Source: AP-15 sp963832875
Lineage (GTDB): Bacteria; Pseudomonadota; Alphaproteobacteria; ATCC43930; CGMCC-115725
Length of the DNA stretch: 64,000 nt
NCBI GenBank assembly: GCA_963832875.1
Contig: CAWHWB010000003.1
Span: 124,001-188,000 of the forward strand
Direction of reading: 5' to 3'
Part shown: positions 26,355-35,393 of the stretch, piece by piece
Layout of the letters: each line of letters begins with the position of its first letter
Position numbering within the stretch: the stretch's first letter is position 1
Made by a program: the position numbers and the translations under genes
The notes under the pieces: generated by a model
What the model saw: the letters and a program-made list of their open reading frames with translations, nothing else
Database searches by the model: none
Told to the model about the DNA's origin: nothing

Positions 26355-27725
26355 ATGGCTTTTGCCCGTATCGTCGCCGCTGCGGGGGCGGCGTTGCTGT
26401 TGGGGTGGGGACCGGTCGATGCAGCCGGCCCGCTGCACGCGTTCAAGCTCGGATTTTGGTCCGGCGGCGCCTACACAGACGACCGCACCGGTGACTTTAC
26501 CCACTGTTCGGCGGGTGTCGCCTACGACAGCGGGATCGATATGTTCGTGCTGGTGACCGCCGATTACCGCTGGTGGCTCGGGTTTATCGACCCGCATTGG
26601 GCGTTTTCCCCCAAGTCGAAGCTCCAGGTGGAGCTGCGCCTGGACAGCGGCGCGCCGTTTCCGCGATTTGCGACCGTCCCGAGCGGCCAATTGCTGCTCG
26701 TCCCGTTGCCCGACAGTTCGCGGCTGATCGACACGTTGCGCCGCAGCTCGCAACTGAGCCTGATCGCGCAGGGAGAGGGGTTCCGGTTCCGGCTCAGCGA
26801 CACCTCGGCGGTGATTGACGAGCTGACCGGCTGCGTGCGCAGTTCGGTTGCGCTCGCCGCGCGCAATTCGCCGCGGCCGGTGCCGACCGCGGCCTCGGCG
26901 TCTTCGCAGACCAACTTCTCGCCCGCCGGCACCGCCGCTCCGTCCCACACCGCGTCCCCCGGCGCGACCCCGCCCGGCACCGGCGCCGCTGCCGCGCCGG
27001 ACGGCACGGCTACTGCGGCTGATGTGCACGCATTGCCGGAAACGCCGGCCCCGGCCTCTGCGGGAGTTGCGGCGGCGGCGCCGAGTGCGATGCTGTCGGT
27101 CACGGCCGCCACGCCCGAGGGAGCCCCGACACCGCCCGCGCCAGCCGCACCGGGTTTCGTCGCCGCGTCGCCGAAAATGTCGGACGCGCCGGCTGCCGCT
27201 GCGGGATCACTGGTCGCGCCGCTGCCGCAGAATCTTCTGTCGGTCCGACCCACGGCTCTCGAAGAAGTGCGGCTCGCCACGGATTTCCTTACGACCGCGC
27301 AACTGCCGAATGCTCGCCTGGTGGTGACCGATAAGCCGGCCGCGCTCGCCAGCTTTACCGCGGTGTGGCGGTCCGACAATGCCGACGGCGCGGTCAAGAT
27401 CATCCCGCCCGGGCCCGATGTGAGCGGCATCGGCATCGCGTCCAATCTGATCGCGGTCGACCCGCAGATGTGCAAAGGGGATTTCACGACGGCGCGATCG
27501 AGCGCCATCATCGACGGCAAGGTCGTGTTCAGCGCCGTCCTCTCCTGCACCGAAGGCAACGAGCAACGCAGCGCGCAATATTTTATCGCGTCGCGCCGTC
27601 AGGGCGGATTCGTGGTATTTGCCGTGGTCGGCAGCAGTACCGGCGGCGCTGTGGCCGGGTCCGACCAGCAACGGATCGATCTGTTCACCAGGGCCGCGGC
27701 CCGGGCCGCCGAGAACGATGGGTAG
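26355..27725 (+). CDS. secreted protein with Ala/Pro-rich linker, hypothetical
   Basis: 456 residues from ATG 26355 (GAGGGGTGCG ahead of it). A signal peptide spans about 24 residues (FARIVAAAGAALLLGWGPVDAAG). The first globular domain (about residues 30-160) has aromatic-rich strands (FWSGGAYTDDRTGDFTHC) typical of small invasion/trypsin-like secreted proteins in this group. A long Ala/Pro/Thr linker (about 170-310) leads to a second globular domain with a likely disulfide (MCKGDF ... LSCTEG). Such two-domain periplasmic or exported proteins are common in rhizobia-like bacteria but the family name escapes me. It is followed by HdeD on the same strand. Confidence 0.7.
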   Translation: MAFARIVAAAGAALLLGWGPVDAAGPLHAFKLGFWSGGAYTDDRTGDFTHCSAGVAYDSGIDMFVLVTADYRWWLGFIDPHWAFSPKSKLQVELRLDSGAPFPRFATVPSGQLLLVPLPDSSRLIDTLRRSSQLSLIAQGEGFRFRLSDTSAVIDELTGCVRSSVALAARNSPRPVPTAASASSQTNFSPAGTAAPSHTASPGATPPGTGAAAAPDGTATAADVHALPETPAPASAGVAAAAPSAMLSVTAATPEGAPTPPAPAAPGFVAASPKMSDAPAAAAGSLVAPLPQNLLSVRPTALEEVRLATDFLTTAQLPNARLVVTDKPAALASFTAVWRSDNADGAVKIIPPGPDVSGIGIASNLIAVDPQMCKGDFTTARSSAIIDGKVVFSAVLSCTEGNEQRSAQYFIASRRQGGFVVFAVVGSSTGGAVAGSDQQRIDLFTRAAARAAENDG

Positions 27726-27791
27726 GCGCGGTGGCTTGGTCCAGGTCGGGCCGAAGCGCTGCGGCCGGCGCCTGGTCCGGAGGTGAAGCTG

Positions 27792-28382
27792 ATGAGCAAC
27801 TCGACCCTTCCCGATCTCGACGGGATCCGGCATCGGCTCGGCGACGCAATCCATGCGCATTGGAAGCTCTTCCTCGCCGAAGGCATCGTCATGGTGGTGC
27901 TCGGGCTCGTCGCGATCGCAGTGCCCGAATTCGCCAGCCTGGCGATCACGATCCTGATCGGCTGGCTGTTTTTCATCGGCGGGATCTTTCGCACGATATC
28001 GGTCTTGCAGCATCGCCGAATGCCGGGCTTCGCGTGGTCGCTGTTGGCCTCTCTGCTGGCGGTGGCGCTCGGCCTGGTGCTGCTGCTGCGGCCGGTCGCC
28101 GGGGTGCTGACCTTGACGATCTGGCTGATCGCATTTTTCATTATCCAGGGAATCGCCGCGATCCTGTTGGCGATCGAGCACCGCCGCCACCTGCCGAGCT
28201 GGGGGTGGGTCCTGCTCAGCGGCCTCGTCGACCTCTTTCTCGCCTATCTGATCTGGGACGGCTGGCCGAGCTCGGCCGCCTGGGCGATTGGCCTCCTGGT
28301 CGGGATTAACATGGTATTTCTCGGGCTGTCCTTGATCATGACCGCGCTGGCGGCGCGCACGATGGCACCGCGGATCAAATGA
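27792..28382 (+). CDS. HdeD-family membrane protein (DUF308)
   Basis: 196 residues starting at ATG 27792 after CCGGAGGTGAAGCTG. Several transmembrane helices with the DUF308/HdeD layout: LFLAEGIVMVVLGLVAIAVP, SLAITILIGWLFFIGGIFR, LLASLLAVALGLVLLL, LTIWLIAFFIIQGIAAILLA, then WGWVLLSGLVDLFLAYLIW. HdeD-type proteins associate with acid-stress tolerance in enterobacteria; in soil alphaproteobacteria the function is unproven. The inner-membrane location is clear. It may be co-transcribed with the secreted protein. Confidence 0.88.
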   Translation: MSNSTLPDLDGIRHRLGDAIHAHWKLFLAEGIVMVVLGLVAIAVPEFASLAITILIGWLFFIGGIFRTISVLQHRRMPGFAWSLLASLLAVALGLVLLLRPVAGVLTLTIWLIAFFIIQGIAAILLAIEHRRHLPSWGWVLLSGLVDLFLAYLIWDGWPSSAAWAIGLLVGINMVFLGLSLIMTALAARTMAPRIK

Positions 28383-28414
28383 CGCGGCGTAAATTCGCGA
28401 GGGTTGGATCGACG

Positions 28415-29200
28415 CTAGGGGTAAACCTCAAAAGCCAGCATCGCCATCCCCCATAGAGCGAGTGCCGCACCGGTCAGCCGGCAGGCCCAAACCCCCCAAG
28501 GGAGCGTCTTCTCGATCAGCACGAGCAACGCCAGACCGGCGATCCACAACAAATTCATCAGCCCGCCGACGAACAACAGCGCCATCAGCATCCAGCAGCA
28601 GCCGAGGCAGAAGGCGCCGTGGCAGATGCCGCAGCCGACCGCTCCCCGGTAGCCGACGCGCCAATAACGCATCAGGAATTCCAAGGGCGAGCGGCAACGG
28701 ACGAGGCAGGCTTGCTTCAGCGGCGTCCATTGGTAGAGGCCGGCGGCAACGAGGATCAGGGCGGCAACGACGGTGCTGCGGCTGGCCATCGCCGGCGACA
28801 GCATTCCGAGGCGAGAAAGACCCCATTGCACCAGGGTCGCGGCCAGGCTGAACCCGACCCAGACCAGGAGATAGCCGAACGCGAAGGCGGCCGCGCTCGG
28901 TGCGCCGCGCGCCGCGGTTTTACGGGTGAATCTGGCAACCAGCAGGATCGTCGGCGCGGCGCTGGGCAGCATCATCGCCGCCATCATGATCGCCCACATC
29001 AGGAAGATCAGCACCGCGTAGAAGGGGGTCCAGGCCGGCATCATTGTCATCATCGCACCGCCGCCCATCGGCATCGCGTTCATCCCGAGGCCAGCCCCCA
29101 GCAGCAGATAGAGCCACGCGAGGGCGACGGTGACGGCGAGGCCCGCCAACACCAAAGCGCGGTCATGGCGCAACAGGCGGTACAGCAAATCGGTCGGCAT
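28415..29200 (-). CDS. DUF2182 integral membrane protein (predicted metal-binding)
   Basis: 261 residues, about seven transmembrane helices. The family signature is the second helix region FLMWAIMMAAMMLPSAAP, preceded by a Met-rich loop (GMNAMPMGGGAMMTMMPAW) consistent with copper/metal binding, and later CHGAFCLGCCWMLMALLF, which carries paired cysteines. The DUF1326 gene lies directly upstream in the same direction, 14 bases away; DUF1326-DUF2182 pairs recur in proteobacteria and are thought to form one unit, though its function is unknown. Confidence 0.88.
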   Translation of the reverse strand: MPTDLLYRLLRHDRALVLAGLAVTVALAWLYLLLGAGLGMNAMPMGGGAMMTMMPAWTPFYAVLIFLMWAIMMAAMMLPSAAPTILLVARFTRKTAARGAPSAAAFAFGYLLVWVGFSLAATLVQWGLSRLGMLSPAMASRSTVVAALILVAAGLYQWTPLKQACLVRCRSPLEFLMRYWRVGYRGAVGCGICHGAFCLGCCWMLMALLFVGGLMNLLWIAGLALLVLIEKTLPWGVWACRLTGAALALWGMAMLAFEVYP

Positions 29201-29214
29201 TGAGGGCGGCGCCG

Positions 29215-29850
29215 CTAGTCGACGATCCCCCGATTGCTCAGGCGAATGTGCGCGAACTGGCCGTAACTGTTTTTCAAGTCGAGCTTGATGGCTCCCTCGG
29301 CAGTGGCAGTGCCGCTGCCCATTTCCGCGATGCGGTACTCGAACCCATCCGGCAGGTCGATGCGAACCCGGTGCTCGGCGCCGGTGACCGGATTGCGGAT
29401 CGGCTCACCCGACGCTTCCACGACACCGGGTATCGCCAGATGCGCGCGGCGCGCTTCGACGTCGACCTCGAACGCGATCGGCTTAAACAACGGCTCGAGC
29501 TTGGTCGGGCACATCGCGCCGACGACCCACCAGATCGTCGCCATCTCCTCGGTTTCCTGACCCGAGAGGATTTTCGCCAGCGCGTCACGCTGGCGCGGGT
29601 CGGCATTCTCGTCAATGACCAGCTGCATCGTGCCGTTGCCCTCGTGGATCGCGCCAGGCCAGGCCGCGAACAGCGCCGCGCGCAATCCATCGAGCCGAAC
29701 CTCGCCAAAATGTCCCTGGTCGATCTGGTAACCACATGCGGCTCGACAGTCGCCATGAGTCGGCAGCGCATTGAACTGGCAGGGGCATCCATAGGCGCAA
29801 TTGCAGTTGACGAATTCCGACCCCTTGATGGCCCAATCGGTCGACACCAT
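29215..29850 (-). CDS. DUF1326 domain protein
   Basis: 211 residues from ATG 29850, preceded by GGGAGGCAAAAC; a longer start at 29913 adds an unlikely basic leader. The family mark is FVNCNCAYGCPCQFNALP with three cysteines in an NCNCxxGCPC arrangement, a putative metal site, followed by DCRAACGYQIDQGHFGEV. The fold is mostly beta. It is the upstream partner of the DUF2182 membrane protein. The two together are proposed to be a redox- or metal-related module; that is inference from conserved pairing. Confidence 0.88.
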   Translation of the reverse strand: MVSTDWAIKGSEFVNCNCAYGCPCQFNALPTHGDCRAACGYQIDQGHFGEVRLDGLRAALFAAWPGAIHEGNGTMQLVIDENADPRQRDALAKILSGQETEEMATIWWVVGAMCPTKLEPLFKPIAFEVDVEARRAHLAIPGVVEASGEPIRNPVTGAEHRVRIDLPDGFEYRIAEMGSGTATAEGAIKLDLKNSYGQFAHIRLSNRGIVD

Positions 29851-29918
29851 GTTTTGCCTCCCTGTTTTCCTTACAATAAGCTTAACAAGAGGCCGACCTT
29901 TAGTCAAGGACACCAGCT

Positions 29919-30647
29919 CTACGGAACTGCATGACGCCGCAGCCGACGGTCGAGGCGGGCGAACAGCATGTCGGTCAGGATCGCGAAAAGCGCCACGAGT
30001 ACGGCCCCCTCGATCACAAAGGGCAGGTTGTTCGCGACCAGGCCGTCGAAAATCGGCGTGCCGAGGGTCAGGGCACCCACCGTCGAGCCGATCGTCGCGG
30101 TGCCGATGGCGATCGTGACCGACACCCTGATCCCGGCGAGGATGACCGGCGCGGCCAAGGGCAGCTCGACCGCGCGCAGCCGCTGAAAGGGCGAGAGGCC
30201 GATGCCGTCGGCGGAGTCGCGCACCGCCTGCGGCACGCCTTCGAGGCCAGCCACTGCGTTTTCGATGATCGGCAGCAGGCTGTAGACAAAGAGGGCAATG
30301 ACCGTCGGCCGCGCGCCAAAGCCGATCAACGGCACCGCGATCGCCAGCACGGCGACCGGCGGAAAGGCCTGACCGATTGCGGCGAGCAGATCGACCATCG
30401 TGCGAAAGTCGCGCCCGGCCGGGCGGGTGACAAAGATCGCGAGCGACACTCCAACCGCGATGGCGGCGAGGCTCGCGGTCGCCACCATCCGCAGATGCGA
30501 CAGGAACAGCTCGAGAAAGCTGGCGCGGTCATAGACGACCGGCTCGACCCCGGGAAACGCCCAATGGAAAGCCGGCCGCAACGCGTCCATCCGCAGCAGC
30601 AGTGCCGCAAACAGCAGCCCGACCCAGAGGACCGGGCTCGTCAGCAT
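29919..30647 (-). CDS. osmoprotectant ABC transporter, permease
   Basis: 242 residues starting at ATG 30647 after AGGGGCAACGG. Five to six helices with the ProW/OpuCB pattern: LRMVATASLAAIAVGVSLAIFV, AIGQAFPPVAVLAIAVPLIGF, and the EAA-like cytoplasmic loop (SADGIGLSPFQRLRAVELPLAAPVILAG). The final helices end in MLFARLDRR. It is the last gene of a four-gene unit (SBP, permease, ATPase, permease) on the minus strand, i.e. the substrate pathway uses two permease subunits around one ATPase, as in OpuC/OsmU systems for betaine, choline or related compounds. Confidence 0.88.
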   Translation of the reverse strand: MLTSPVLWVGLLFAALLLRMDALRPAFHWAFPGVEPVVYDRASFLELFLSHLRMVATASLAAIAVGVSLAIFVTRPAGRDFRTMVDLLAAIGQAFPPVAVLAIAVPLIGFGARPTVIALFVYSLLPIIENAVAGLEGVPQAVRDSADGIGLSPFQRLRAVELPLAAPVILAGIRVSVTIAIGTATIGSTVGALTLGTPIFDGLVANNLPFVIEGAVLVALFAILTDMLFARLDRRLRRHAVP

Positions 30648-30671
30648 CCCGTTGCCCCTACGCACGCCGCT

Positions 30672-31595
30672 TCACCGCACCAGGTCGGACAAGGCGATGA
30701 CGCCGAGGGTGCGGCCCTCGGCGTCGGCGACCGGCAGGCGGTCGGTATGGCGCTGGGTCATCGCCGACAGCGCGTCGCGCAAGCTGGCGTCGGGTGGTAA
30801 GGGCTCGCCTACGGCAGTCTCGCCGCGGCGCAGGCGGTCGGCGACCTTGCGCAGAGACAATAGCTTGAGGCCAAGACCCTGATGGCCGATGAACTCACTG
30901 ACGAAATCGCTCGCCGGATGCTCGAGCAGCTCTAGCGGGGTGCCGAGCTGGGCGATATGGCCCTCGTTCATGATCGCGACCGAGGTCGCCAGCCGCAACG
31001 CCTCCTCGATGTCGTGGGTCACGAACACGATGGTCTTTTTGGTCGCCCGGTGGATCTGCGCGAGCTCGCCCTGCAATGCGTCGCGGGTGATCGGATCAAC
31101 CGCGGCAAACGGCTCGTCCATCAGCAGGAGCTCGGGATCGGCGGCGAGCGCGCGGGCGACGCCGACGCGCTGCTGCTCGCCGCCCGACAGCTGGTGCGGG
31201 TATTTGCCTCGATAGGAAGCAGGATCGAGCCGCAGCAGTTCGAGCAGCTCGGTTACCCGCGCACCGACCCGCGCCACCGGCCATTTTAAGAGGCGCGGCA
31301 CGGTGGCGATGTTGTCGGCGACGTTCCAATGGGGAAACAGGCCGTTGGACTGGATCGCATAGCCGATGCGCCGGCGCAGCGCTTCCGCAGGAAGGCAGGT
31401 CACGTCCTCGCCGTCGACCCGGATGGTCCCGGCATCGGCGGTGACCAAGCGGTTGATCATCCGCAACGTCGTCGACTTGCCGCAGCCCGAGGAGCCGAGC
31501 AATACGCAAAATTCGCCGGCGGGGATGTCGAGCGACAGATCGTCGACCACCGCGCGGCCGTCGTAGCGTTTGACGACATGATCGAGTGCGATCAT
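30672..31595 (-). CDS. osmoprotectant ABC transporter, ATPase with CBS-like tail
   Basis: 307 residues from ATG 31595. ProV/OpuCA-type ATPase: Walker A LLGSSGCGKSTTLRM, Q loop AIQSNGLFPHW, signature LSGGEQQRVGVARAL, Walker B LLLMDEPFAAVD, and switch His in FVTHDIEEAL. The C-terminal part (after TPLELLEHPA) contains a short CBS-like segment (DRLPVADAEGRTLGVIALSDL) that may sense ionic strength, as in OpuA. It overlaps the upstream permease stop by four bases (ATGA), and the other permease gene starts 24 bases after its stop. Confidence 0.92.
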   Translation of the reverse strand: MIALDHVVKRYDGRAVVDDLSLDIPAGEFCVLLGSSGCGKSTTLRMINRLVTADAGTIRVDGEDVTCLPAEALRRRIGYAIQSNGLFPHWNVADNIATVPRLLKWPVARVGARVTELLELLRLDPASYRGKYPHQLSGGEQQRVGVARALAADPELLLMDEPFAAVDPITRDALQGELAQIHRATKKTIVFVTHDIEEALRLATSVAIMNEGHIAQLGTPLELLEHPASDFVSEFIGHQGLGLKLLSLRKVADRLRRGETAVGEPLPPDASLRDALSAMTQRHTDRLPVADAEGRTLGVIALSDLVR

Positions 31596-32803
31596 CGCAA
31601 GGTGCGGCCGGGTAAAAAAGCGGCCAGCGTCCGCAGCAGAAAATCGGCGGCGAGGGCCAGAAAGATCGCCGGCAGGGCGCCGAGCAGCACCAGATCGAGC
31701 GCGTACTGGCCAAGCCCCTCGAAGACGAAGGTGCCGAGCCCGCCGGCGCCGATCAGGGCGGCGACGACCCCAAGCCCGATCGTCTGCACGACGACGATGC
31801 GCAGTCCGGCGAGCAGCACCGGCAGCGCCAGCGGCAATTCGATCCGCCAGAAGATCTGCCGCGATGCCAAGCCCATGCCGCGCGCCGCGTCGATTACGGC
31901 TCGGTCGACGCCGGCGAGCCCCGCCGTAGTGCTGCGCACGATCGGCAACAACGCATAGAGCACCAGCGCGATGATCGCCGGCGCCGGGCCGATGCCGCCG
32001 ATGCCGAGTGCAGCGAGCCGCGGCATTGCCGCCGCCAGCGCCGAGAGCGGCACGATCAACAGCCCGAAGAGAGCGATCGAGGGCACCGTCTGCAACGTGT
32101 TCAGCACGGCGAATGTCGGGCCTTGCAAGCGCGGAGCCCGCAGGACCGCGATCCCGAGCGGAAAGCCGATCGCCAAGGCCGGCCCGACCGACCCGGCGAC
32201 CAGGGCCACATGGCGCAGCAGCGCCTCGGCAAAGAGCTGATGTCGGGTGGCATATTCGCGGGCGATCGACAGCTGATCGAAACTCCCGGCCATCGCCAAG
32301 GCCGCGACCGCGCTGCCAATGGCAACGACTGCCAGCACCCGCAAGACCGGGCCGGCGCCGAACCGCTCCAACGCGTCGACGCCGGCGAGTGCCGCGCCGG
32401 CGGCGATGATCCAGAACGCCGCCCCGGGCGAGACCCGCGCCGCCGGGCCGGCGCCGGCGGCAATGCAGTGCGCCGCCTCGCCGAGCGTCGCCAGCGCCAG
32501 CAGCAGCAATAGGCCGGCGAGCACGGCGACACCGCCATGCAATGCCTTTGCCGGCGGCGACAGCGAGGCCGTCAGCAGCAGCGCGCCGATGACCGCGATC
32601 CCGACGGTCGGCACCGCACCGGCTGCGGTCCACAACGCGATCGAATGGCCGGAGACCAGCCGGTTCGGGGCCAGGACCACAAACCCCGACGCCATGGCCG
32701 CGACCGTTGCCACGACCACCAGAACCAGCAGCACCTGGTTATGGACGCCGATCGGGAACGGGAGAGCGGCGCGCCCGGTCGCGGGATCGGCTCGGGCGGT
32801 CAC
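31592..32803 (-). CDS. osmoprotectant ABC transporter, permease (long N-terminal membrane region)
   Basis: 403 residues, longer than an ordinary ProW permease because of an extra N-terminal block of four helices (VLLVLVVVATVAAMASGFVV, SIALWTAAGAVPTVGIAVI, HGGVAVLAGLLLLLALATL, AFWIIAAGAALAGV). The permease core has the EAA motif (DAARGMGLASRQIFWRIELPLALPVLLAG) and TPxxxxLGALPAIFLALA at the end. This fused layout resembles OsmW/YehY-type permeases. It overlaps the SBP gene upstream by four bases (ATGA) and the ATPase downstream by four (ATGA), i.e. a tightly coupled operon. Confidence 0.9.
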   Translation of the reverse strand: MTARADPATGRAALPFPIGVHNQVLLVLVVVATVAAMASGFVVLAPNRLVSGHSIALWTAAGAVPTVGIAVIGALLLTASLSPPAKALHGGVAVLAGLLLLLALATLGEAAHCIAAGAGPAARVSPGAAFWIIAAGAALAGVDALERFGAGPVLRVLAVVAIGSAVAALAMAGSFDQLSIAREYATRHQLFAEALLRHVALVAGSVGPALAIGFPLGIAVLRAPRLQGPTFAVLNTLQTVPSIALFGLLIVPLSALAAAMPRLAALGIGGIGPAPAIIALVLYALLPIVRSTTAGLAGVDRAVIDAARGMGLASRQIFWRIELPLALPVLLAGLRIVVVQTIGLGVVAALIGAGGLGTFVFEGLGQYALDLVLLGALPAIFLALAADFLLRTLAAFLPGRTLR

Positions 32804-33726
32804 GGCAGAAAATGCTGCGATTTCAGATAGGATGCCGCAACCGCGGCGGCACCCGCGCCGTCGACCGCGATCCGGGCGTTGAGCCGCTGCAACCTCGCGA
32901 GCGTCAGGCCGGTGAAGACCGGGTCGAGCAGACGGGCTATCTGCGGGTATTGCTGCAATACCGCCTCGCGAACCACCGGCGCCGGGGCATAGACGATCTG
33001 CGCGCCTTTGTCGTCGTTGAGGGCGACGAGGCCGAGCGCGGCAATGGCGCCGTCGGTGCCGTAGGCCATCGCCGCGTCGACTCCGGACATGCCCTCGGCG
33101 GCGGCGCGCAGGGTGGCCGAAGTGTTGCCGCCCGACAAGGTTAGCAATTGCCGATCGCCGAGGCGGAAATGATAGCTCGCCTCGAACGCCGGCAGGGCCG
33201 AGGGGCTTTCGACGAACTCAGCCGAGGCGGCAAGCTTGATCGAGCCGCCGTCACTCACGTAGCGGGCGAAATCGGTCATTGTCGCGAGGTGAGCGCGCCG
33301 GGCGAGGTCGCGGCGCACGGCGATGACCCAGGTGTTGTTGGCCGGCGCCGGAGCGAGCCAGATCAGATGATTGTTCTCGCGGTCGAGCTTGGCGATCTCG
33401 GCATAGCCGCGCGTCCGGCTCTTCCATACCGGGTCCTTCTCCATGTGAAAGAACAACGCGCCGTTCCCGGTGTATTCGGGATAGATGTCGATCTGCCCGG
33501 CGAGGATCGCGGCGCGCACGATATTGGTTGGCCCGAGCTGGAGCCGGTTGCTCACCGGGATGCCGTGGGAAGACAGCAGGTCGAGGATCATGTTACCGAG
33601 CAGCGCCCCCTCGGTGTCGATCTTCGAGGCGACCACGACCGGCGCCGCGGCCGGGGCCGACGTGGCTTGCGGCCCTTGGATCAGCAGGACAGCCACGCCG
33701 ACGGCAACGCTCAAAAAAACGCGCAT
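32800..33726 (-). CDS. osmoprotectant ABC transporter, substrate-binding protein
   Basis: 308 residues with a signal peptide (FLSVAVGVAVLLIQGPQATSA). OsmF/ProX-like binding-protein features: ASKIDTEGALLGNMILDLL, the ligand-loop RLQLGPTNIVRAAILAGQIDIYPEYTG, and GSIKLAASAEF. The Tyr/Trp-rich pocket residues of betaine binders are not obvious, so a related trimethylammonium or sugar osmolyte is possible. It is the first gene of the operon; a dispersed repeat sits in the upstream gap at 33741. Confidence 0.9.
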   Translation of the reverse strand: MRVFLSVAVGVAVLLIQGPQATSAPAAAPVVVASKIDTEGALLGNMILDLLSSHGIPVSNRLQLGPTNIVRAAILAGQIDIYPEYTGNGALFFHMEKDPVWKSRTRGYAEIAKLDRENNHLIWLAPAPANNTWVIAVRRDLARRAHLATMTDFARYVSDGGSIKLAASAEFVESPSALPAFEASYHFRLGDRQLLTLSGGNTSATLRAAAEGMSGVDAAMAYGTDGAIAALGLVALNDDKGAQIVYAPAPVVREAVLQQYPQIARLLDPVFTGLTLARLQRLNARIAVDGAGAAAVAASYLKSQHFLP

Positions 33727-33740
33727 TCGTCATCTCGCAA

Positions 33741-33795
33741 CGCAACATCGTCCGGCGCGGGCTTACCCCGCGCATCCACGCCTTGCGTCTCGCGG
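33741..33795. repeat. dispersed intergenic repeat, copy 1
   Basis: AACATCGTCCGGCGCGGGCT followed by TACCCCGCGCATCCACGCCTT. The core GCGCGGG/CCCGCGC can form a hairpin. A clear second copy lies at 58824. This is a family of short palindromic repeats found between genes; transcription of the ABC operon probably starts near it. Confidence 0.7.
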
Positions 33796-33864
33796 CCGAA
33801 ACCGTGACTGAGCGGGTCGATCTGCCTTGGCGCCGGCCTGCACCAGAGGATTGTTCCAGCCCAT

Positions 33865-34116
33865 TCAAGCCATCGCCTCGTGCACATAACACCAGCGCCA
33901 ATCCTCGCCCGGCTCGAAAGACCGGATGATCGGATGCCCGCTGTCGTGGAAGTGCCGCCTCGCGTGTCGATGGGGCGAGGAGTTGCAACAGCCGACGTGA
34001 CCGCAGCTCAGGCACAATCGTAAATGCACCCACCCGCTGCCGATCCTCAAGCAATCCTCGCAGCCCTCGGCGCTCGGAGTGACGTCGCGGATAGTATCCA
34101 GATGCGGGTCAGCCAT
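33865..34116 (-). CDS. UBP-type zinc-finger domain protein
   Basis: 83 residues from ATG 34116 (CTGGAGAGCAGA ahead of it). The ZnF-UBP arrangement is complete: CEDCLRIGSGWVHLRLCLSCG continues with HVGCCNSSPHRHARRHFHDSGH, giving the Cys/His ligand series C-x2-C ... C-x2-C ... H-x-H ... H, followed by HPIIRSFEPGEDWRWCYV. Eukaryotic UBP fingers bind ubiquitin C-termini; bacteria have no ubiquitin, and stand-alone bacterial copies are of unknown function. A longer upstream frame is open but is Arg-rich noise. Confidence 0.85.
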   Translation of the reverse strand: MADPHLDTIRDVTPSAEGCEDCLRIGSGWVHLRLCLSCGHVGCCNSSPHRHARRHFHDSGHPIIRSFEPGEDWRWCYVHEAMA

Positions 34117-34341
34117 TCTGCTCTCCAGCTTTCGATCGGATGCCGACGGTCGCGGCGCGCTTCTTCGGTGAGCCGCCGCAGCTCGTGCCGCAGGCATCTT
34201 TGTCACTTTGTGACGTCTCGACGACGAATTTCTTCGATGAACCGTATCGCCGATTCTACGAGCCTCGAGAGCCTTGTCGATACCCATGAAAAGGACGCAA
34301 TGACCTCGACGGTAAAGTCGGCTCGGTCGGCGCGGGCAGGG

Positions 34342-35388
34342 TCATTCGGTGGCGGCGGCGCCCGCTAAAAACGATTGCGCTCCCCGGTCGGGGCCGCGGA
34401 GCAGGTTTATTGCGGGGATGCCGCACAGCGCCTTGGTGCGCTCGCGCATGACCGGCGTATCGGTGCACGGGCCCGTTATCAGGCTGATCTCGAAACCGAT
34501 TTCGGCGAGCGCGTGCTTCGCGCCGAGCGCGCCAAGCGCGTCCGCCGCGGCAAGGATGATCTTGAGATCGGAGCGTCGCGCTTTCAGACAGCTAAGCAGC
34601 TTTGGCACATTGGCGCCGAACAGATCACCGCCGCATTCCACCACCAGGGCTGCGGCCGACAGAGAGAGGCAGAATTCGAGCGCGCTGGCGAAGATAACGC
34701 TGATCCCCGAGCGGTTCGACGGATAGGTGGTGGGCAGACCGAAATCGACGCAATCGAACGCCTGCGCCGCGCCGAAATCCAGGTATCTTGCGATCTCGAG
34801 GAACGATGACGTGCCGGTCGCCTTGAAGGCTGTCACGCTCCTATGGCCCTTCATGCGCAGCGCCCGAAGAACGGCTACCCCAGCGGTGGTCTTGCCGACA
34901 TCCCCGGAAGTCCCGAGCAAGAGGTAGACGGGCAGTTTGTGATTTGTTTCCGCGGGGCGGACGACGGCAAATTGCCGAATGTTCAGCGTCTCGCCGTTAT
35001 CCCCGCACACCGCCCCGAGATAGCGTACGCACCCGAGGTGCCCGTTTTCAGCGGGCGAGTCGGCTAACAGTTCACCGACCACCCCGCAGTCGGCGAGCAC
35101 CCAGTAATGGTTGCCTGGAACAAGCCCACCAGCGGGAATGCCGCCCGAAACCCAGCGGGTCGATTCGCGATACCCCGGTGTCGCGAGAAACATATCGCCG
35201 GGCGCGATGGTCATAGCGCGACCGCCGGGCGCCTCCACTGTGATCGGGAAGGCATCGCGCGGCAACTCGAAGGCGCAGACATCGCCCTCGGTGCCGCATT
35301 GCGGTCGGAATCGCATCGCCTCGTGCCACGGCACGCGCCGGAGGGCTGAAGTGCGCTTAATATCGGCGGGAAGATTTCCGCCGTTCAT
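34342..35388 (-). CDS. P-loop NTPase of BioD/DUF1611-like fold, function unknown
   Basis: 348 residues. The N-terminal half is a beta domain (GGRAMTIAPGDMFLATPGYR, GIPAGGLVPGNHYWVLADCG). The C-terminal half has a Walker A GTSGDVGKTTAGVAVLRALR in the same place as dethiobiotin synthetase and DUF1611 proteins, then ATGTSSFLEIARYLD and ALVVECGGDLFGANVP (an ATP-grasp/CobQ-type strand with a possible metal Asp). It is encoded just downstream of the small Pro-rich repeat protein (5-base gap), so the two are presumably one unit. Substrate and reaction are unknown; amide-bond or ligase-like chemistry is possible for the fold. Confidence 0.6.
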   Translation of the reverse strand: MNGGNLPADIKRTSALRRVPWHEAMRFRPQCGTEGDVCAFELPRDAFPITVEAPGGRAMTIAPGDMFLATPGYRESTRWVSGGIPAGGLVPGNHYWVLADCGVVGELLADSPAENGHLGCVRYLGAVCGDNGETLNIRQFAVVRPAETNHKLPVYLLLGTSGDVGKTTAGVAVLRALRMKGHRSVTAFKATGTSSFLEIARYLDFGAAQAFDCVDFGLPTTYPSNRSGISVIFASALEFCLSLSAAALVVECGGDLFGANVPKLLSCLKARRSDLKIILAAADALGALGAKHALAEIGFEISLITGPCTDTPVMRERTKALCGIPAINLLRGPDRGAQSFLAGAAATE

Positions 35389-35393
35389 TTGCG